A stretch of DNA of 64,000 bases from Bacillus sp. A301a_S52. GTDB taxonomy: Bacteria; Bacillota; Bacilli; Bacillales; Salisediminibacteriaceae. The position numbers were made by a program, and so were the translations under genes. The stretch is from positions 314,001 to 378,000 of the forward strand of contig JABXYP010000001.1 in the NCBI GenBank assembly GCA_024701455.1, written 5' to 3'. Below, in pieces: positions 8,321 to 17,528 of this stretch. The notes beneath the pieces are model-generated. The model did no database searches. It had not been told where the DNA came from and worked only from the letters and a program-made list of their open reading frames with translations. How positions within the stretch are numbered: the stretch's first letter is position 1; each line of letters starts with the position of its first letter.

Positions 8321-9598
8321 ATGAGATTTAATGAGGGAAAGTTTTTTGGCGTTATTGTTAGTGTTATATTGATGTTAGTGGTAGTAGTAGGTTGCTCTAG
8401 TAATGAAAACGCAGAAGGTAACTTAAATAACTCGTCAGCAGAAGCTGATTCTGAAGTTGTTAATAATTCAGAAACTGAACTTTTAGAAAAAGACTTGTTT
8501 GAGGAAGATGGATCTGATCTATTACAAATCAATCATGAACAGCATATGGAAATGGTTGACAGAGGTTTTGACATACGAGAAGCCGAGTATTTTGATGATC
8601 AAGTCGTTTTGCTCAGGAGCAATAATCAGACGGTGGGCATCAATTGGCGAGATGGTAGCCCTATCTTGAGTGAAAATTCATCGGTATCTCACAATATGAG
8701 TGAGACAATCGTACATAATGATTTTTACTATTTTAAGGATTATCATAATGGTGAATCTGAAAAAGTCAGTATACTCTCTGATGGCGATTATGATGTACAC
8801 AGTGTTGATGATGACGAATTTGAATATGTAACTAGTACATTTGCAGATACTTATCGATACGTCTTTGAAGATAAAGATGGGGATGATGATGAAAGCCTAC
8901 TCGTAGTAAAAGCATACGATGATGAAGAATTGGTTTGGGAAAGCGAAGTACCGGGACGTGATTGGCATATGAATAATTTTCGTGAGCTAGAGGATTATGT
9001 CTTCTTGTACGTAAATGCCGATGTCCAAACGTTCATATTAGATAAGACAACAGGTGAAGTTGTATTTCACGAATCGATGGCATATTTTCAGGATGCTTAT
9101 CAGGTGGGGAACTCTATTTACTTAATTACGAATTTTGATAGCGGCAGCGATTATCAGTTATATGAGGTTGATACTGAGAGCTGGGAGAATGAGCTTGTTT
9201 TAGAATTGCATGATTTAAGAGATTCAGATGAAGCGCATTTTATTTATGAAGGCAACACATTAGCAGTTGTGTTAGAAAGAAATATTTTAGGATTTGATAC
9301 AGAGACGAATAGTCTTAAATATAATTATTATTACGGAATTGAAGGATCAATCATTGATCAGTTCAATGGAGACTTTGAATGGCTTGAAAATGACGGTCTA
9401 TTATATGCTTTAGCTGATCTCGAGCATGACTATGGATTTTCGATTATAGATATTGATTCAGGTGAGCTATTAAGTCAATATAAGCTTGAGGGCGAGGAGG
9501 AATATCTTTCGGCATATTTAGTTGATGTTGGTGAAGATCATTTTGTTATCAACTCTGATGATGGTGTCTTTGAATTTAGGTTCGATGATTTTGAATAA
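8321..9598 (+). CDS. acidic lipoprotein of unknown function
   Basis: This 425-residue protein has a lipoprotein signal peptide: charged N-terminus, hydrophobic stretch and VVGC with the lipidated Cys at residue 25. A low-complexity Asn/Ser/Glu linker follows. The body is very rich in Asp, Glu, Tyr and Trp and shows repeated short beta-like segments (for example FILDKTTGEVVFH, IDIDSGELLSQY), suggesting a beta-propeller of PQQ or WD type. The strong acidity fits a surface protein of an alkaliphile or halotolerant organism. GGGGAGAAGTGGAG lies upstream of the ATG. No neighbouring gene suggests a partner. Confidence 0.75.
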   Translation: MRFNEGKFFGVIVSVILMLVVVVGCSSNENAEGNLNNSSAEADSEVVNNSETELLEKDLFEEDGSDLLQINHEQHMEMVDRGFDIREAEYFDDQVVLLRSNNQTVGINWRDGSPILSENSSVSHNMSETIVHNDFYYFKDYHNGESEKVSILSDGDYDVHSVDDDEFEYVTSTFADTYRYVFEDKDGDDDESLLVVKAYDDEELVWESEVPGRDWHMNNFRELEDYVFLYVNADVQTFILDKTTGEVVFHESMAYFQDAYQVGNSIYLITNFDSGSDYQLYEVDTESWENELVLELHDLRDSDEAHFIYEGNTLAVVLERNILGFDTETNSLKYNYYYGIEGSIIDQFNGDFEWLENDGLLYALADLEHDYGFSIIDIDSGELLSQYKLEGEEEYLSAYLVDVGEDHFVINSDDGVFEFRFDDFE

Positions 9599-9707
9599 AT
9601 CTCTTAACAATCCCATGACCAGATAGTGATATCTTAAACTGTATTGATATTGTGGAGGGTCAACAGGGTCGCACTCTTTATGAGTGCTTTGAGTGCATGA
9701 TTTAAAA

Positions 9708-9737
9708 GGGACTGTATCATAACGTCGATACAGTCCC
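9708..9737 (-). terminator. terminator of the mutS2-like gene
   Basis: GGGACTGTATC (9708-9718) and GATACAGTCCC (9727-9737) form an 11-bp stem. On the minus strand the stem runs into TTTTAAAT, a fit for intrinsic termination of the gene ending at 9759. It may also stop the convergent lipoprotein transcript. Confidence 0.8.
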
Positions 9738-9758
9738 TGTTAACATTTTTACCCCTTA

Positions 9759-11687
9759 TTACTCTTCGTCGTCTAAGACGAGGCCATCTACGTGTTTTCG
9801 TTCAAGCAGGTGTTTTGTTTTGCGATAATCCACCGATTTAAAAATAATATCGAAGTCATAGTCTGGTGGGTATAGCTCACTTGCTGGAATGTGAAGGGTC
9901 AGCCGCTTATGGTTAATGCGGTGTTTTTCCCCTTTAATTTGAACGATGTAGTCTCCTTTCTCATCAGGCCCTTTATAAACAATGCCTACTTCTTGGTGGG
10001 GGGATACTGTGACATTGTCTCCCTGATTAAATAAAGGGATAGCTGTTTTTTTCTTTTTCTGTTGTGTCCTCACATAGTTCGTTGTGGCCAGTTGTTTGTC
10101 ATAACGCCTTTTTTTCGTTTGGTCGATGTCTGCTATGGAATAGGATGTCTCATCGACCTGATTGCCGCATAATTGTTGAGCCCGGTGAATGAGTGTTGGG
10201 TGAAGACCTAGTTTGAAGGCGATATCGAATGCCTGACTATTCCCTGTTTCCCCTAATAAAAGCCGATAAGTAGGCTGTAATGTGTCCACATCAAATGTCA
10301 TTGAGCCATTTAGAAATCCATCGTGTGTCTGTGCCAATGATTTTAACTCGCGATAGTGAGTCGTGGCTACAATCGTCGCCCCTTTAGCATATAACTGTTC
10401 AAGAATAATATGGGCGAGGGCCATGCCTTCGTTCGGATCGGTGCCTGAGCCTAGTTCATCAATAAGGACTAAAGTTTTATCATCAGTTATTTCCAAAATG
10501 TCAATAATATTCGTTAGGCGAGAACTAAAGGTACTTAAATTTTGTTCAATGCTTTGACCGTCACCAATGTCGACAAATAGTTTTTGAAAGACGTGAAGCG
10601 ATGTGTTGGGGCCAGCCGGAACCATCAGCCCCGTTTGTGCCATAAGCGTAAGCAGTCCGATAGTCTTTAACGTCACCGTTTTTCCCCCTGTATTTGGACC
10701 GGTAATCACCAGTGCACGGTCTCGTATGCCTAGTTGAAGGGACAATGGGACAGCTTGCTCTCCTAGTAGTGGATGGCGTGCTGCATCAAGGTGGATCATG
10801 TAGTCTTCATTAAGCTTCGGAATAACGGCGTTGATGGATTGACCATATTTCGCTTTGGCGAAGAGGACGTCATAGTGATGCATAATGTCCATGGCCATAT
10901 GCAAGTCGCTTTCTATGTCTAATATGCTGGCAGTTAACGTATAAAGAATCGTTTCCACTTCATACGTTTCCGCCATAGTTAAGTCATTTAATTGCTCATA
11001 GAGAGTGGCTAATTCTTTCGGTTCCACAAAGATAGTAGCGCCAGATGAAGACGTGTCAATCATAGTGCCGGATACTTTCGAACGATATTGTTTTTTAATC
11101 GGAATGGTTAACCTGTCGTTCTTCTCAACAACGAGGCTGTCTTGAAGATACGGAGCCCATTTTTTTGAACGGCATATTGCTTCTGCTTTCTCTTTTATTT
11201 CTGCTTGCTTTATCCGACGGTGGCGACGGATATTTGCCAGTTCTGGTGAAGCATGATCATCAATTTGACCATGACGAAGGCTGCCAGCGATGGCGTTTTC
11301 CGTATCACTCATATCGTTTATCGATAACACGTAGTTGGCAACGTTTGGCGCCACGGATACTTTATCACGCATAAACATTTTTAATTTACGGCAATGGTCA
11401 AGGAAGGAGAGGACGCGCTGAAGTTGACTAGGGTGTAAGTACAATCCTTTCTTTGCCTGTTGAAGGTAAGCCGACATGTCATCCAGTGAGTGAATAGGGA
11501 TGCTAGAACTAATCGTGATAATGCGGTAAGCTTCCCAAACGTCGTTTAACATTTGATCAATATGCTTCTTTACAAACTTCGGTTCACTCGTGCTAATGGT
11601 TTCTTTAGCTCGCTCAGTATGGGCGAATGTGGCGACAGTATCTAAAATATGTTGATAATCCAGTTGTTTTAATGATGTATGATTCAT
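9759..11687 (-). CDS. MutS2-type ATPase without Smr domain
   Basis: This 642-residue protein has the MutS2 layout: helical core and lever, a clamp-like coiled region, then the ABC ATPase with Walker A GPNTGGKT (about residue 330), Walker B LVLIDELGSGTDP (about residue 410) and the motif LLGETGNSQAFDIA. Usual MutS2 is about 780 residues with a C-terminal Smr nuclease domain; here the protein stops after a short beta region (DYDFDIIFKSVDY), so Smr is missing. In Bacillus, MutS2 acts on collided ribosomes. The attenuation leader just upstream suggests this shorter paralogue responds to ribosome stalling, for example under antibiotics. The fold is well supported; the role is inference. Confidence 0.88.
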   Translation of the reverse strand: MNHTSLKQLDYQHILDTVATFAHTERAKETISTSEPKFVKKHIDQMLNDVWEAYRIITISSSIPIHSLDDMSAYLQQAKKGLYLHPSQLQRVLSFLDHCRKLKMFMRDKVSVAPNVANYVLSINDMSDTENAIAGSLRHGQIDDHASPELANIRRHRRIKQAEIKEKAEAICRSKKWAPYLQDSLVVEKNDRLTIPIKKQYRSKVSGTMIDTSSSGATIFVEPKELATLYEQLNDLTMAETYEVETILYTLTASILDIESDLHMAMDIMHHYDVLFAKAKYGQSINAVIPKLNEDYMIHLDAARHPLLGEQAVPLSLQLGIRDRALVITGPNTGGKTVTLKTIGLLTLMAQTGLMVPAGPNTSLHVFQKLFVDIGDGQSIEQNLSTFSSRLTNIIDILEITDDKTLVLIDELGSGTDPNEGMALAHIILEQLYAKGATIVATTHYRELKSLAQTHDGFLNGSMTFDVDTLQPTYRLLLGETGNSQAFDIAFKLGLHPTLIHRAQQLCGNQVDETSYSIADIDQTKKRRYDKQLATTNYVRTQQKKKKTAIPLFNQGDNVTVSPHQEVGIVYKGPDEKGDYIVQIKGEKHRINHKRLTLHIPASELYPPDYDFDIIFKSVDYRKTKHLLERKHVDGLVLDDEE

Positions 11688-11721
11688 GACGTTGATCGTC
11701 CTTTCTTTAAAAAAATATACA

Positions 11722-11755
11722 CAAAAAACGCCTCAAGCAGTCGCTTGAGGCGTTT
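11722..11755 (-). terminator. intrinsic terminator in the mutS2-like leader
   Basis: On the minus strand a 12-bp stem (arms 11743-11754 and 11727-11738, GCCTCAAGC/GCTTGAGGC core, loop of 4) is followed by TTTTTTGT, ending about 35 bases before the coding start. A terminator placed 5' of a gene means premature termination is the default and readthrough must be induced. Confidence 0.85.
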
Positions 11756-11945
11756 AGCCGCCCTTTACGTTGAACAGGCCCAGTCTGAAAAAAACAGACG
11801 GGTGCTGTATCGATTGCTTGGTTCTTAACGTGTACGAATAGGTAACGCAAATAAACCGACATTGTTGACGGTTTTAAACTATTCGTACATATCCGGTTAT
11901 GGACTAGTTAAGAACACTCACACTCATAAAACAAACTCCTTTAGC
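11756..11945 (-). promoter_or_regulatory. candidate ribosome-mediated attenuation leader of the mutS2-like gene
   Basis: The minus-strand leader contains a tiny translated frame (11904-11927) and mutually exclusive pairings. GTTAAGAAC at 11907-11915, inside the leader frame, is the exact complement of GTTCTTAAC at 11821-11829. CTATTCGTAC (11879-11888) pairs with GTACGAATAG (11832-11841), and AACCG/CGGTT form an inner hairpin between them. A ribosome stalled on the leader frame would break the outer pairing and could alter the downstream terminator. This resembles leaders of erm and ABC-F resistance genes. Confidence 0.7.
11904..11927 (-). CDS. leader peptide MSVSVLN
   Basis: Seven codons and a TAG follow an AAAGGAG ribosome binding site with 8-base spacing, an arrangement unlikely to be chance in this position. 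The coding bases for VLN take part in the long-range pairing of the leader. The peptide probably acts only through its translation. Confidence 0.65.
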   Translation of the reverse strand: MSVSVLN

Positions 11946-12160
11946 CCCGTCTATGAGGCATTCAACGGAAAGGTTGTGTAATTGTTCCAAGTGTATACAT
12001 ATTCTAACATTTTGTCAATGAAGAGTTGAACGGTCATACTGGTGACCCAATAATTAAAGAGCTATAGCAACGTTATCTTTTCTAAACCGCCTGTTAGTCT
12101 AAAAAAGAAACCTTTGGGAATAATATCGATTCAGACACTTTATGGGTAGGAGTGATTAAA

Positions 12161-12331
12161 ATGAACAGCGATAATAAGAAACAACAGAAAACGGTTTTTA
12201 AAGATAATCAAGATTTAGTTCCAGAAGGTACATTACCAGGTGATAGGGAAGATCGAAGCGATAAAATGGCGACGTTAAATTCTGAAGACATTCGTTTTAA
12301 ACATGCTGACGATATATATGAAGAATATTGA
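12161..12331 (+). CDS. small hydrophilic protein, unknown
   Basis: A 56-residue frame starts with ATG behind TAGGAGTG. It is highly charged and without hydrophobic segments (start MNSDNKKQQKTVFKDNQDL, end HADDIYEEY). It sits alone between the mutS2-like leader and the aldo/keto reductase. I do not recognise a family; the strong ribosome binding site and biased composition suggest a real gene. Confidence 0.6.
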   Translation: MNSDNKKQQKTVFKDNQDLVPEGTLPGDREDRSDKMATLNSEDIRFKHADDIYEEY

Positions 12332-12725
12332 TATGTGGTTAGCTTTAGCTTACAAAGAGTATGTGGGTTATTAACTAAGTGTTGCTAAAAAAGTTTGGTA
12401 AACATCATCAAACATTCACATTATTGTTTATACGGTTAGACATCGTGAAAGTATCGCGTATGTTTAACCGTTTTTTCTTTTTATCACAGATAAGCATCCA
12501 ACCTTCCCACAAATTGAAGGTTCGCTTTATGATCGCAAAGGAGAGGCGGGTACCTAGTAAAGTCCTGTCTTGTCCTATTTCCTATATAGTGGTTAAATTT
12601 GTTAGTTATTTGGCTTTAATATGTTTAATGTTCTGCTTTTCCGGTTATTTGAAATAAGTGAGAGCTTAGAGCTATGTGACAGAAGTAGAAGTTAATAAAC
12701 TATTTTCAATGGGTGGTGACAGATT
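12332..12725. other. intergenic region with a partial dispersed repeat
   Basis: A frame at 12379-12657 runs through a dispersed repeat and lacks a convincing start. A short inverted pair around 12420-12475 (GGTTAGACATCG and TTTAACCG) with a T-run probably ends the upstream small gene. GGGTGGTGA upstream of 12726 serves the next gene. Confidence 0.4.
12480..12533. repeat. dispersed intergenic repeat, short form
   Basis: TTATCACAGATAAGC at the left and TTGAAGGTTCGCTTTATG at the right match the ends of the longer element at 43984-44094, with the middle missing. Confidence 0.6.
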
Positions 12726-13712
12726 ATGATCAATCTGAAACAAGAAGGAAAACTAGGCTTTGGTACAGCACCTTTAGGTAATATGTATCGTGTGATTCCA
12801 GAAGAGGAAGCAAAAGACACGATAAAAGCAGCTTGGGAACACGGCATCCGTTATTTTGACACGGCACCGTTTTATGGCGCAGGTCTTGCGGAGATGCGTT
12901 TAGGCGAGGTGCTGTCACACTATGAGCGAGATGACTACGTGTTGAGTACGAAAGTCGGTCGTGTGGTTCTTGATGAAACAGAAAAGAAAGATGGTTTGTT
13001 TCAATATGGACGTCAGAATAAGGTTGTTGATGATTATAGTGCGGAGGGGACACGCAAGTCGATAGAGCAGAGTTTAGAGAGACTTCAGACAGACCGGCTT
13101 GATATTGTTTACGTTCATGATATTTCACCGGATTTTCACGGCGATGAGTGGCTGTCCAAATTTGAAGAGGCAAGAACAGGGGCTTTTCGCGAACTGACAC
13201 GACTTCGGGATGAAGGCGTGATTAAGGCGTGGGGAATAGGCGTCAATCGAACTGAGCCGATTGAGCTTGCCTTAGAATTGGAGGAAACGAAGCCAGACAT
13301 TGCGCTTCAAGCGACAAGGTATACACTTCTAAATCATGAACATGCTTTAAAAAGACTCATGCCATTAGCAAAAGAAAAAGGAGTAGATATTGTCGTCGGT
13401 GCGCCATACGGTTCTGGCATTATTGCTGGAGGTTCGCATTATGAATACAGTGAAGCTTCGTCTGAGATCAGCTCAAGAGTTGAGAAGTTAAATGAAATAG
13501 CTAATGCACATGATGTAAACTTGATTGCTGCGGCCCTTCAATTTTCAGCGGCTCATCCAGCTGTAGCAGCCGTCATCCCAGGAACTACCCGACCAGAACG
13601 GATTGAACAAAATATCGCAGCCTTACATGAAGAGATACCGAGCGCATTTTGGCAAGAGTTGCGTGACAAAGGTTTCGTTTCTCCTAAGGCGCCGTTGCCA
13701 ATTGATGACTAA
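12726..13712 (+). CDS. aldo/keto reductase
   Basis: This 328-residue protein starts with GFGTAPLGN and has the AKR core: YFDTAPFYGAGLAEMRLGE with catalytic Asp and Tyr near residues 45-50, a Lys in LSTKVGR near 79, and the His of DIVYVHDIS near 135. The C-terminal IPGTTRPERIEQNI binds the NADP phosphate. It most resembles the pyridoxal dehydrogenase / D-threo-aldose 1-dehydrogenase branch, so it should reduce an aldehyde or oxidise a sugar with NAD(P). It appears to be transcribed alone. Confidence 0.9.
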   Translation: MINLKQEGKLGFGTAPLGNMYRVIPEEEAKDTIKAAWEHGIRYFDTAPFYGAGLAEMRLGEVLSHYERDDYVLSTKVGRVVLDETEKKDGLFQYGRQNKVVDDYSAEGTRKSIEQSLERLQTDRLDIVYVHDISPDFHGDEWLSKFEEARTGAFRELTRLRDEGVIKAWGIGVNRTEPIELALELEETKPDIALQATRYTLLNHEHALKRLMPLAKEKGVDIVVGAPYGSGIIAGGSHYEYSEASSEISSRVEKLNEIANAHDVNLIAAALQFSAAHPAVAAVIPGTTRPERIEQNIAALHEEIPSAFWQELRDKGFVSPKAPLPIDD

Positions 13713-14025
13713 TAATCGCCAATATGTACGAGGTATTATAAAGATAATATAGTGGGTTCGTGTTAAGCGAGTCGTCTAGGTTGCTTTGCTTACCCTCCAC
13801 TCGGTAAAATTTAATTGAGGTTAATCATGTTAAGGTTGCGTAAATATTTACCCTTTAATATCTTCGTTTTAGAAAAAAGGTCAAGAGTGGCAGGGGAGTA
13901 ACTAAACTGGCCACTCAGCCGAGAGCAAGGCTACGAGTGTCGCGTATCTAGAGTTTTTTAAAATAGTAGAAATAATGCTACGCCAATATATAGAAGTAAA
14001 TAGACTAATGAGATGAATTGAAAGG
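13713..14025. other. intergenic region with a diverged 51-bp repeat unit
   Basis: At 13903-13945 the sequence GGCCACTCAGCCGAG then GAGTGTCGCG matches the unit tandemly repeated near 5.1 kb. Otherwise nothing recognisable is seen. Confidence 0.5.
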
Positions 14026-14034
14026 ATGTATGAC

Positions 14035-14688
14035 ATGAAAGTTCTTGTTGTAGGTGCGAACGGTCAAATTGGAAAACATCTTGTATCCTTCATTAAAGAG
14101 AGTGAAGGCATGGAAGCAAGAGCCATGATTCGTAAGGAGGAACAGGCACCCTTTTTTGAAAAATTAGAGGCCGAAACGGCGATCGTTGATTTAGAGGATG
14201 ATGTGGAGGCCATTGCTAAAGCGGCTGAAGGTGTAGATGCCATTGTCTTTACCGCTGGTTCCGGCCCGCATACAGGGAAGGATAAAACGATCCTGATCGA
14301 TTTGGACGGAGCGGTGAAAACAATTGAAGCCGCCAAAGTGGCTGGTGTCAAGCGGTTCATTATGATTTCGTCCTTTGATACGAGCAGAGAAGCCATTCAA
14401 GCAGCACCATCGTCATTTGCACCGTACGTAGCAGCAAAGCATTATGCAGATGAGTGGTTAAAAGGGACCGATTTAGACTATACGATCATCCATCCTGGTG
14501 CTTTAACGAATGACGAAGGAACTGGGCAGATAAAAACACATCAAGAATCAGAAATAAGAGAGGTACCACGGGAAGATGTGGCAAAAGTGATCGTGGCCAG
14601 CTTAGAGAACGATGCAACCATTGGCAAGGCATTTCAAGTGGTGACTGGTGATGTGCCAATTAACGAAGCAGTTAACGCGTTATCGTGA
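14035..14688 (+). CDS. NAD(P)-binding Rossmann protein, YhfK/NmrA-like
   Basis: This 217-residue protein opens with the dinucleotide motif VLVVGANGQIGKHL and continues with VDLEDD, FTAGSG and an atypical SDR region (FIMISSF, YVAAKHYADEWLK with Tyr and Lys). It matches the small single-domain family of B. subtilis YhfK, whose reaction is not established. The start is placed at 14035 because AAAGG lies 9 bases upstream; a start 9 bases earlier is possible. Confidence 0.85.
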   Translation: MKVLVVGANGQIGKHLVSFIKESEGMEARAMIRKEEQAPFFEKLEAETAIVDLEDDVEAIAKAAEGVDAIVFTAGSGPHTGKDKTILIDLDGAVKTIEAAKVAGVKRFIMISSFDTSREAIQAAPSSFAPYVAAKHYADEWLKGTDLDYTIIHPGALTNDEGTGQIKTHQESEIREVPREDVAKVIVASLENDATIGKAFQVVTGDVPINEAVNALS

Positions 14689-14710
14689 GCAGATATCTTT
14701 AGGGTGAAAA

Positions 14711-14757
14711 AATAAGGCCGAATGAGCGTATGCCTATACGCTCATTCGGCCTTATTA
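14711..14757 (+). terminator. intrinsic terminator
   Basis: AAGGCCGAATGAGCGTAT and ATACGCTCATTCGGCCTT form an 18-bp perfect stem with a 4-base loop, flanked by AAT and ATT runs, shortly after the YhfK-like gene. Confidence 0.9.
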
Positions 14758-14890
14758 ATGTGTCTCAAACGACATGATGCAGAAGGGAGGAGGGTCAGCC
14801 CGTTATGTAATGGAAATTCAGATAGATCTCACACATGAAAGGCTATTGTCATACGTTAAGATAGTGAAAATTTAAAAGAAGGTGTATAAA

Positions 14891-16915
14891 ATGAGTTCTG
14901 AAGTATGCAGCTTAATAAATAATGCTGGACGTGTTTCCTGTTTTTTATCAGATATAAATGGAGAACCTGTTGATCCTTCAGGGATAAGATGGGAAGAGGT
15001 TCGCGATCCGCAAGGGCGTGAAGATGTTTCAGTGTCACTCAATGATGGGGGAAAGACAGTCTTACAAAAGGTCGTGATAGAGAAGTCAGGATTTATTGTC
15101 GTGGAAGTGACAGATGGGGTTAACACATGCTTAACAGAGCCGATCCCTTTTTCTGAAACGGAGCATGCCCTCCTTTGTGCCCCTGAAGGGACAGAGATTC
15201 GCTGTCGCATAACGGATGTACAGTGCTTTGCATTTGTTCAGTGCCGAAACGGTATTTACGAATACGTTGATATCGTGGTCGATTTTTGTCAGGATATTCA
15301 AGCGGTGGCCCATTCAGTTGTGGAGGTGGAAGGCCAGTTTAGTGAGCCCAGGGAGCCTTATAAACAGCGCTGTTACCCTATATCTAACCCGACAGGATGT
15401 CGCAAAGAAAAAAGGGCTATTGCTTTAGAAGAAGACATTAACCAGCAATACAAAGAAAGTAAAAAGCGCGAAATAGTCTGTGTCAATACGGAAAAAGTAT
15501 ATGATTGGATTGTGAAGCAGACTAAGATTAAGATTAGAAGGTTTGCTGAAGATACTCCGTTTATTTGCGATATTTGCTTGGTCGATATATTTGTACCAGC
15601 ACATATCATTTGTGAAGACATGATAATGGGGAGGGTGGAATGTAATGGGGGACCTGTAGAAGGGGCGGTCGTCTTTTTGTCAGCCAGCCCTAATAATGTG
15701 ACGTTCTCCCCAAACCCTGTTGTCACTGATGCACTAGGAGAGTTTGAAACTGTCGTTACGGTACCTGTTGGGACAGAACCGACGGATGTCATCATTACGG
15801 CAAGTACGGTTGTGAATGGTCATCCCTTGTCCACCTCGTTACCGACCATAGTCCGATGTTTAGCAGATCCGTGTATTTTATTTTTATTTGGGCCGCCTTC
15901 GATTGAATGCACAGATATTGTATCAGGACGTATTCGGTGTGGCAATACCCATGTGCCAAACGTAGACGTGACGTTGACAGCAAATCCACCAATCGTCACC
16001 TTTGACCCCAACCCAACAGTGACGGATGCGGAGGGAAGTTATTTTTCAGGTGTTAGTGTCCCAAGCGGCACGCCACCCACCGATGTAGACATTACGGCTT
16101 CCGCTACGGTAGATGGTCAATTGCTTTCAGAAACGATTACTGTGAACGTCTCGTGTGTTAGGGAATGTGTGTTGACGTTGGAAGCGGATGAGACCATCAC
16201 ATGTCAGGGACAAGTAACAGGCACGTTAACGTGTAATGGGCAGCCGATAGCAGATGCGTCAATCGATTTTAGCATCTTTCCTGATGTAGGGGCATTTAAT
16301 CCGAATCCAGCCGTAACGGCAGGAGATGGAACGTTTGTTACAACGTTAGTGATACCTGAAGGCACACCACTTATATCTACTGCTATTACGGCTATGACAA
16401 TAGTAAATGGGGAAACCGTGATGACGACGATTGGACGGCGTGTTGAGTGTCCGGCCATTGAATGTCCTTGTAAATTCCGTATCGGGGTTCAAGGTGGATC
16501 GGCACCGGCTACTGCTAATATAACCGTGGGCGGAGTGCCTTCGATATTAACAGGGACGATTAATGTGACGGCCATCCAATGTTTCACAGCAGCCCCTATG
16601 TGCAATCCTGCTATTGATAATTTTAATGTGGCATTCGGTAATGGCGGCAATACGATTAACTTTGTTGCAGGAAGAAGGATTGAGATTGAATGTGAGGGCA
16701 ATACGTTTGCTAGGGTGCGTGGAATAGCGAGAGTGACAGGAAATGTATTCCCAGATGCCCTCTTTGAGGTGACGATCACGCTCACAATTGGGGCAGGAAA
16801 TATTGGCGTATGGACGGTTGACGGGACTGATTTTCATGGTAATACGTTTACGACGACTTTTACAGCTGGTGTCACGCCAATTACCTTTATTGGTGATTGT
16901 AATGAGACCCCATAA
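14891..16915 (+). CDS. Cys-rich Ig-like repeat protein, possible spore-surface component
   Basis: This 674-residue protein has no signal peptide or anchor. The N-terminal 240 residues are Cys-rich and include VNTEKVYDWIVKQTK, a motif reminiscent of Bacillus spore-coat proteins. Three Ig-like (Big_1-type) repeats of about 85 residues follow (about 245-330, 340-425, 430-515), each with FxPNPxVT, a Gly-x-Phe turn, VPxGT and ITAS. The last 150 residues are Gly/Thr/Asn-rich beta. Absence of a secretion signal plus many Cys fits assembly from the mother cell onto a spore, as in exosporium or appendage proteins; this is inference. Start chosen at 14891 behind AAGAAGGTG. Confidence 0.75.
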   Translation: MSSEVCSLINNAGRVSCFLSDINGEPVDPSGIRWEEVRDPQGREDVSVSLNDGGKTVLQKVVIEKSGFIVVEVTDGVNTCLTEPIPFSETEHALLCAPEGTEIRCRITDVQCFAFVQCRNGIYEYVDIVVDFCQDIQAVAHSVVEVEGQFSEPREPYKQRCYPISNPTGCRKEKRAIALEEDINQQYKESKKREIVCVNTEKVYDWIVKQTKIKIRRFAEDTPFICDICLVDIFVPAHIICEDMIMGRVECNGGPVEGAVVFLSASPNNVTFSPNPVVTDALGEFETVVTVPVGTEPTDVIITASTVVNGHPLSTSLPTIVRCLADPCILFLFGPPSIECTDIVSGRIRCGNTHVPNVDVTLTANPPIVTFDPNPTVTDAEGSYFSGVSVPSGTPPTDVDITASATVDGQLLSETITVNVSCVRECVLTLEADETITCQGQVTGTLTCNGQPIADASIDFSIFPDVGAFNPNPAVTAGDGTFVTTLVIPEGTPLISTAITAMTIVNGETVMTTIGRRVECPAIECPCKFRIGVQGGSAPATANITVGGVPSILTGTINVTAIQCFTAAPMCNPAIDNFNVAFGNGGNTINFVAGRRIEIECEGNTFARVRGIARVTGNVFPDALFEVTITLTIGAGNIGVWTVDGTDFHGNTFTTTFTAGVTPITFIGDCNETP

Positions 16916-16925
16916 CTTATTAATC

Positions 16926-17056
16926 TTTATCATAGATATCCGTCCGTAAAACGCTCGTCACTAAATAGAGAGGAGAGGTAAATCTATTTAGTCATTCAAC
17001 CGCCAATCAGGGGGAGAAGAACGAAAATGCCTACTGATTGAAGGGGCGTTTTATAG
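16926..17056. repeat. dispersed intergenic repeat, long form
   Basis: The copy keeps ATCATAGATATCCGTCCGTAA at the left (written as ATCATAGATAT then CCGTCCGTAA), AAATAGAGAGGAGAGGTAA in the middle and TGATTGAAGGGGCGTTTTAT at the right, matching the array copies near 44 and 48 kb. Confidence 0.75.
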
Positions 17057-17073
17057 TGTATTGAATAGATAAG

Positions 17074-17115
17074 CGCAAAAGTTAGTGTGTGTGTGCTAAC
17101 TTTTGTGTTTTTTTC
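17074..17115 (+). terminator. intrinsic terminator
   Basis: CGCAAAAGTTAG and CTAACTTTTGTG pair around a GT-repeat loop and are followed by seven T. It probably ends the Ig-repeat gene transcript after the dispersed repeat. Confidence 0.85.
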
Positions 17116-17528
17116 TATATCTATTGGTCTGATTTCACCATACAAAACACCCCTACGAAAAATGGGTCATTCAGTGATTTTCCACCACAGATAGGCGCTT
17201 TATTTGAGGGCACGTCTTCAGCTATATGATAAGAAAGGGTTTATCGCAGCATTTAATTAATTCTTCGGGAATCACCGTCATTCACTGCAGCTCTTTTTAA
17301 AAGATGGATCACTAACATTGTAAAAAAATATTATAATTTTTAGTTGTTGTTTAGAGCCAAAAAGCAGAATCCACGGTTAAAGATGAATTTGGATGGGTGA
17401 CCACCTAACTTAAAGGCTTTTTTAGGTAACATAACTGTGACAAAAAGCCAATGGCCTATTTATTTATCATTGTTTGATTTTTCATGCTGAGAATTTAATG
17501 GGAAAGTCATTCTATAAAATCAGCTAAT

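Larger units (their letters stand above)
16916..17528. other. intergenic region with dispersed repeat and terminator
   Basis: Besides the dispersed repeat (16926-17056) and the terminator (17074-17115), about 400 bases carry no gene-like frame. The region separates two convergent genes. Confidence 0.5.

Noticed and set aside
11756..11945. T-box or metabolite riboswitch upstream of the mutS2-like gene
   Set aside because: No T-box AGGGUGGNACCGCG-type element or known aptamer pattern is visible, while a translated short frame and complementary arms fit ribosome-mediated attenuation.
12379..12657. Plus-strand frame of 92 codons
   Set aside because: It runs through a dispersed repeat and a likely terminator, with no ribosome binding site.
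12730..13200. Minus-strand frame of 156 codons
   Set aside because: It is the shadow of the aldo/keto reductase, which has full family motifs on the plus strand.
15373..15795. Minus-strand frame of 140 codons
   Set aside because: It lies wholly inside the Ig-repeat gene and has repeat-derived low-complexity composition.
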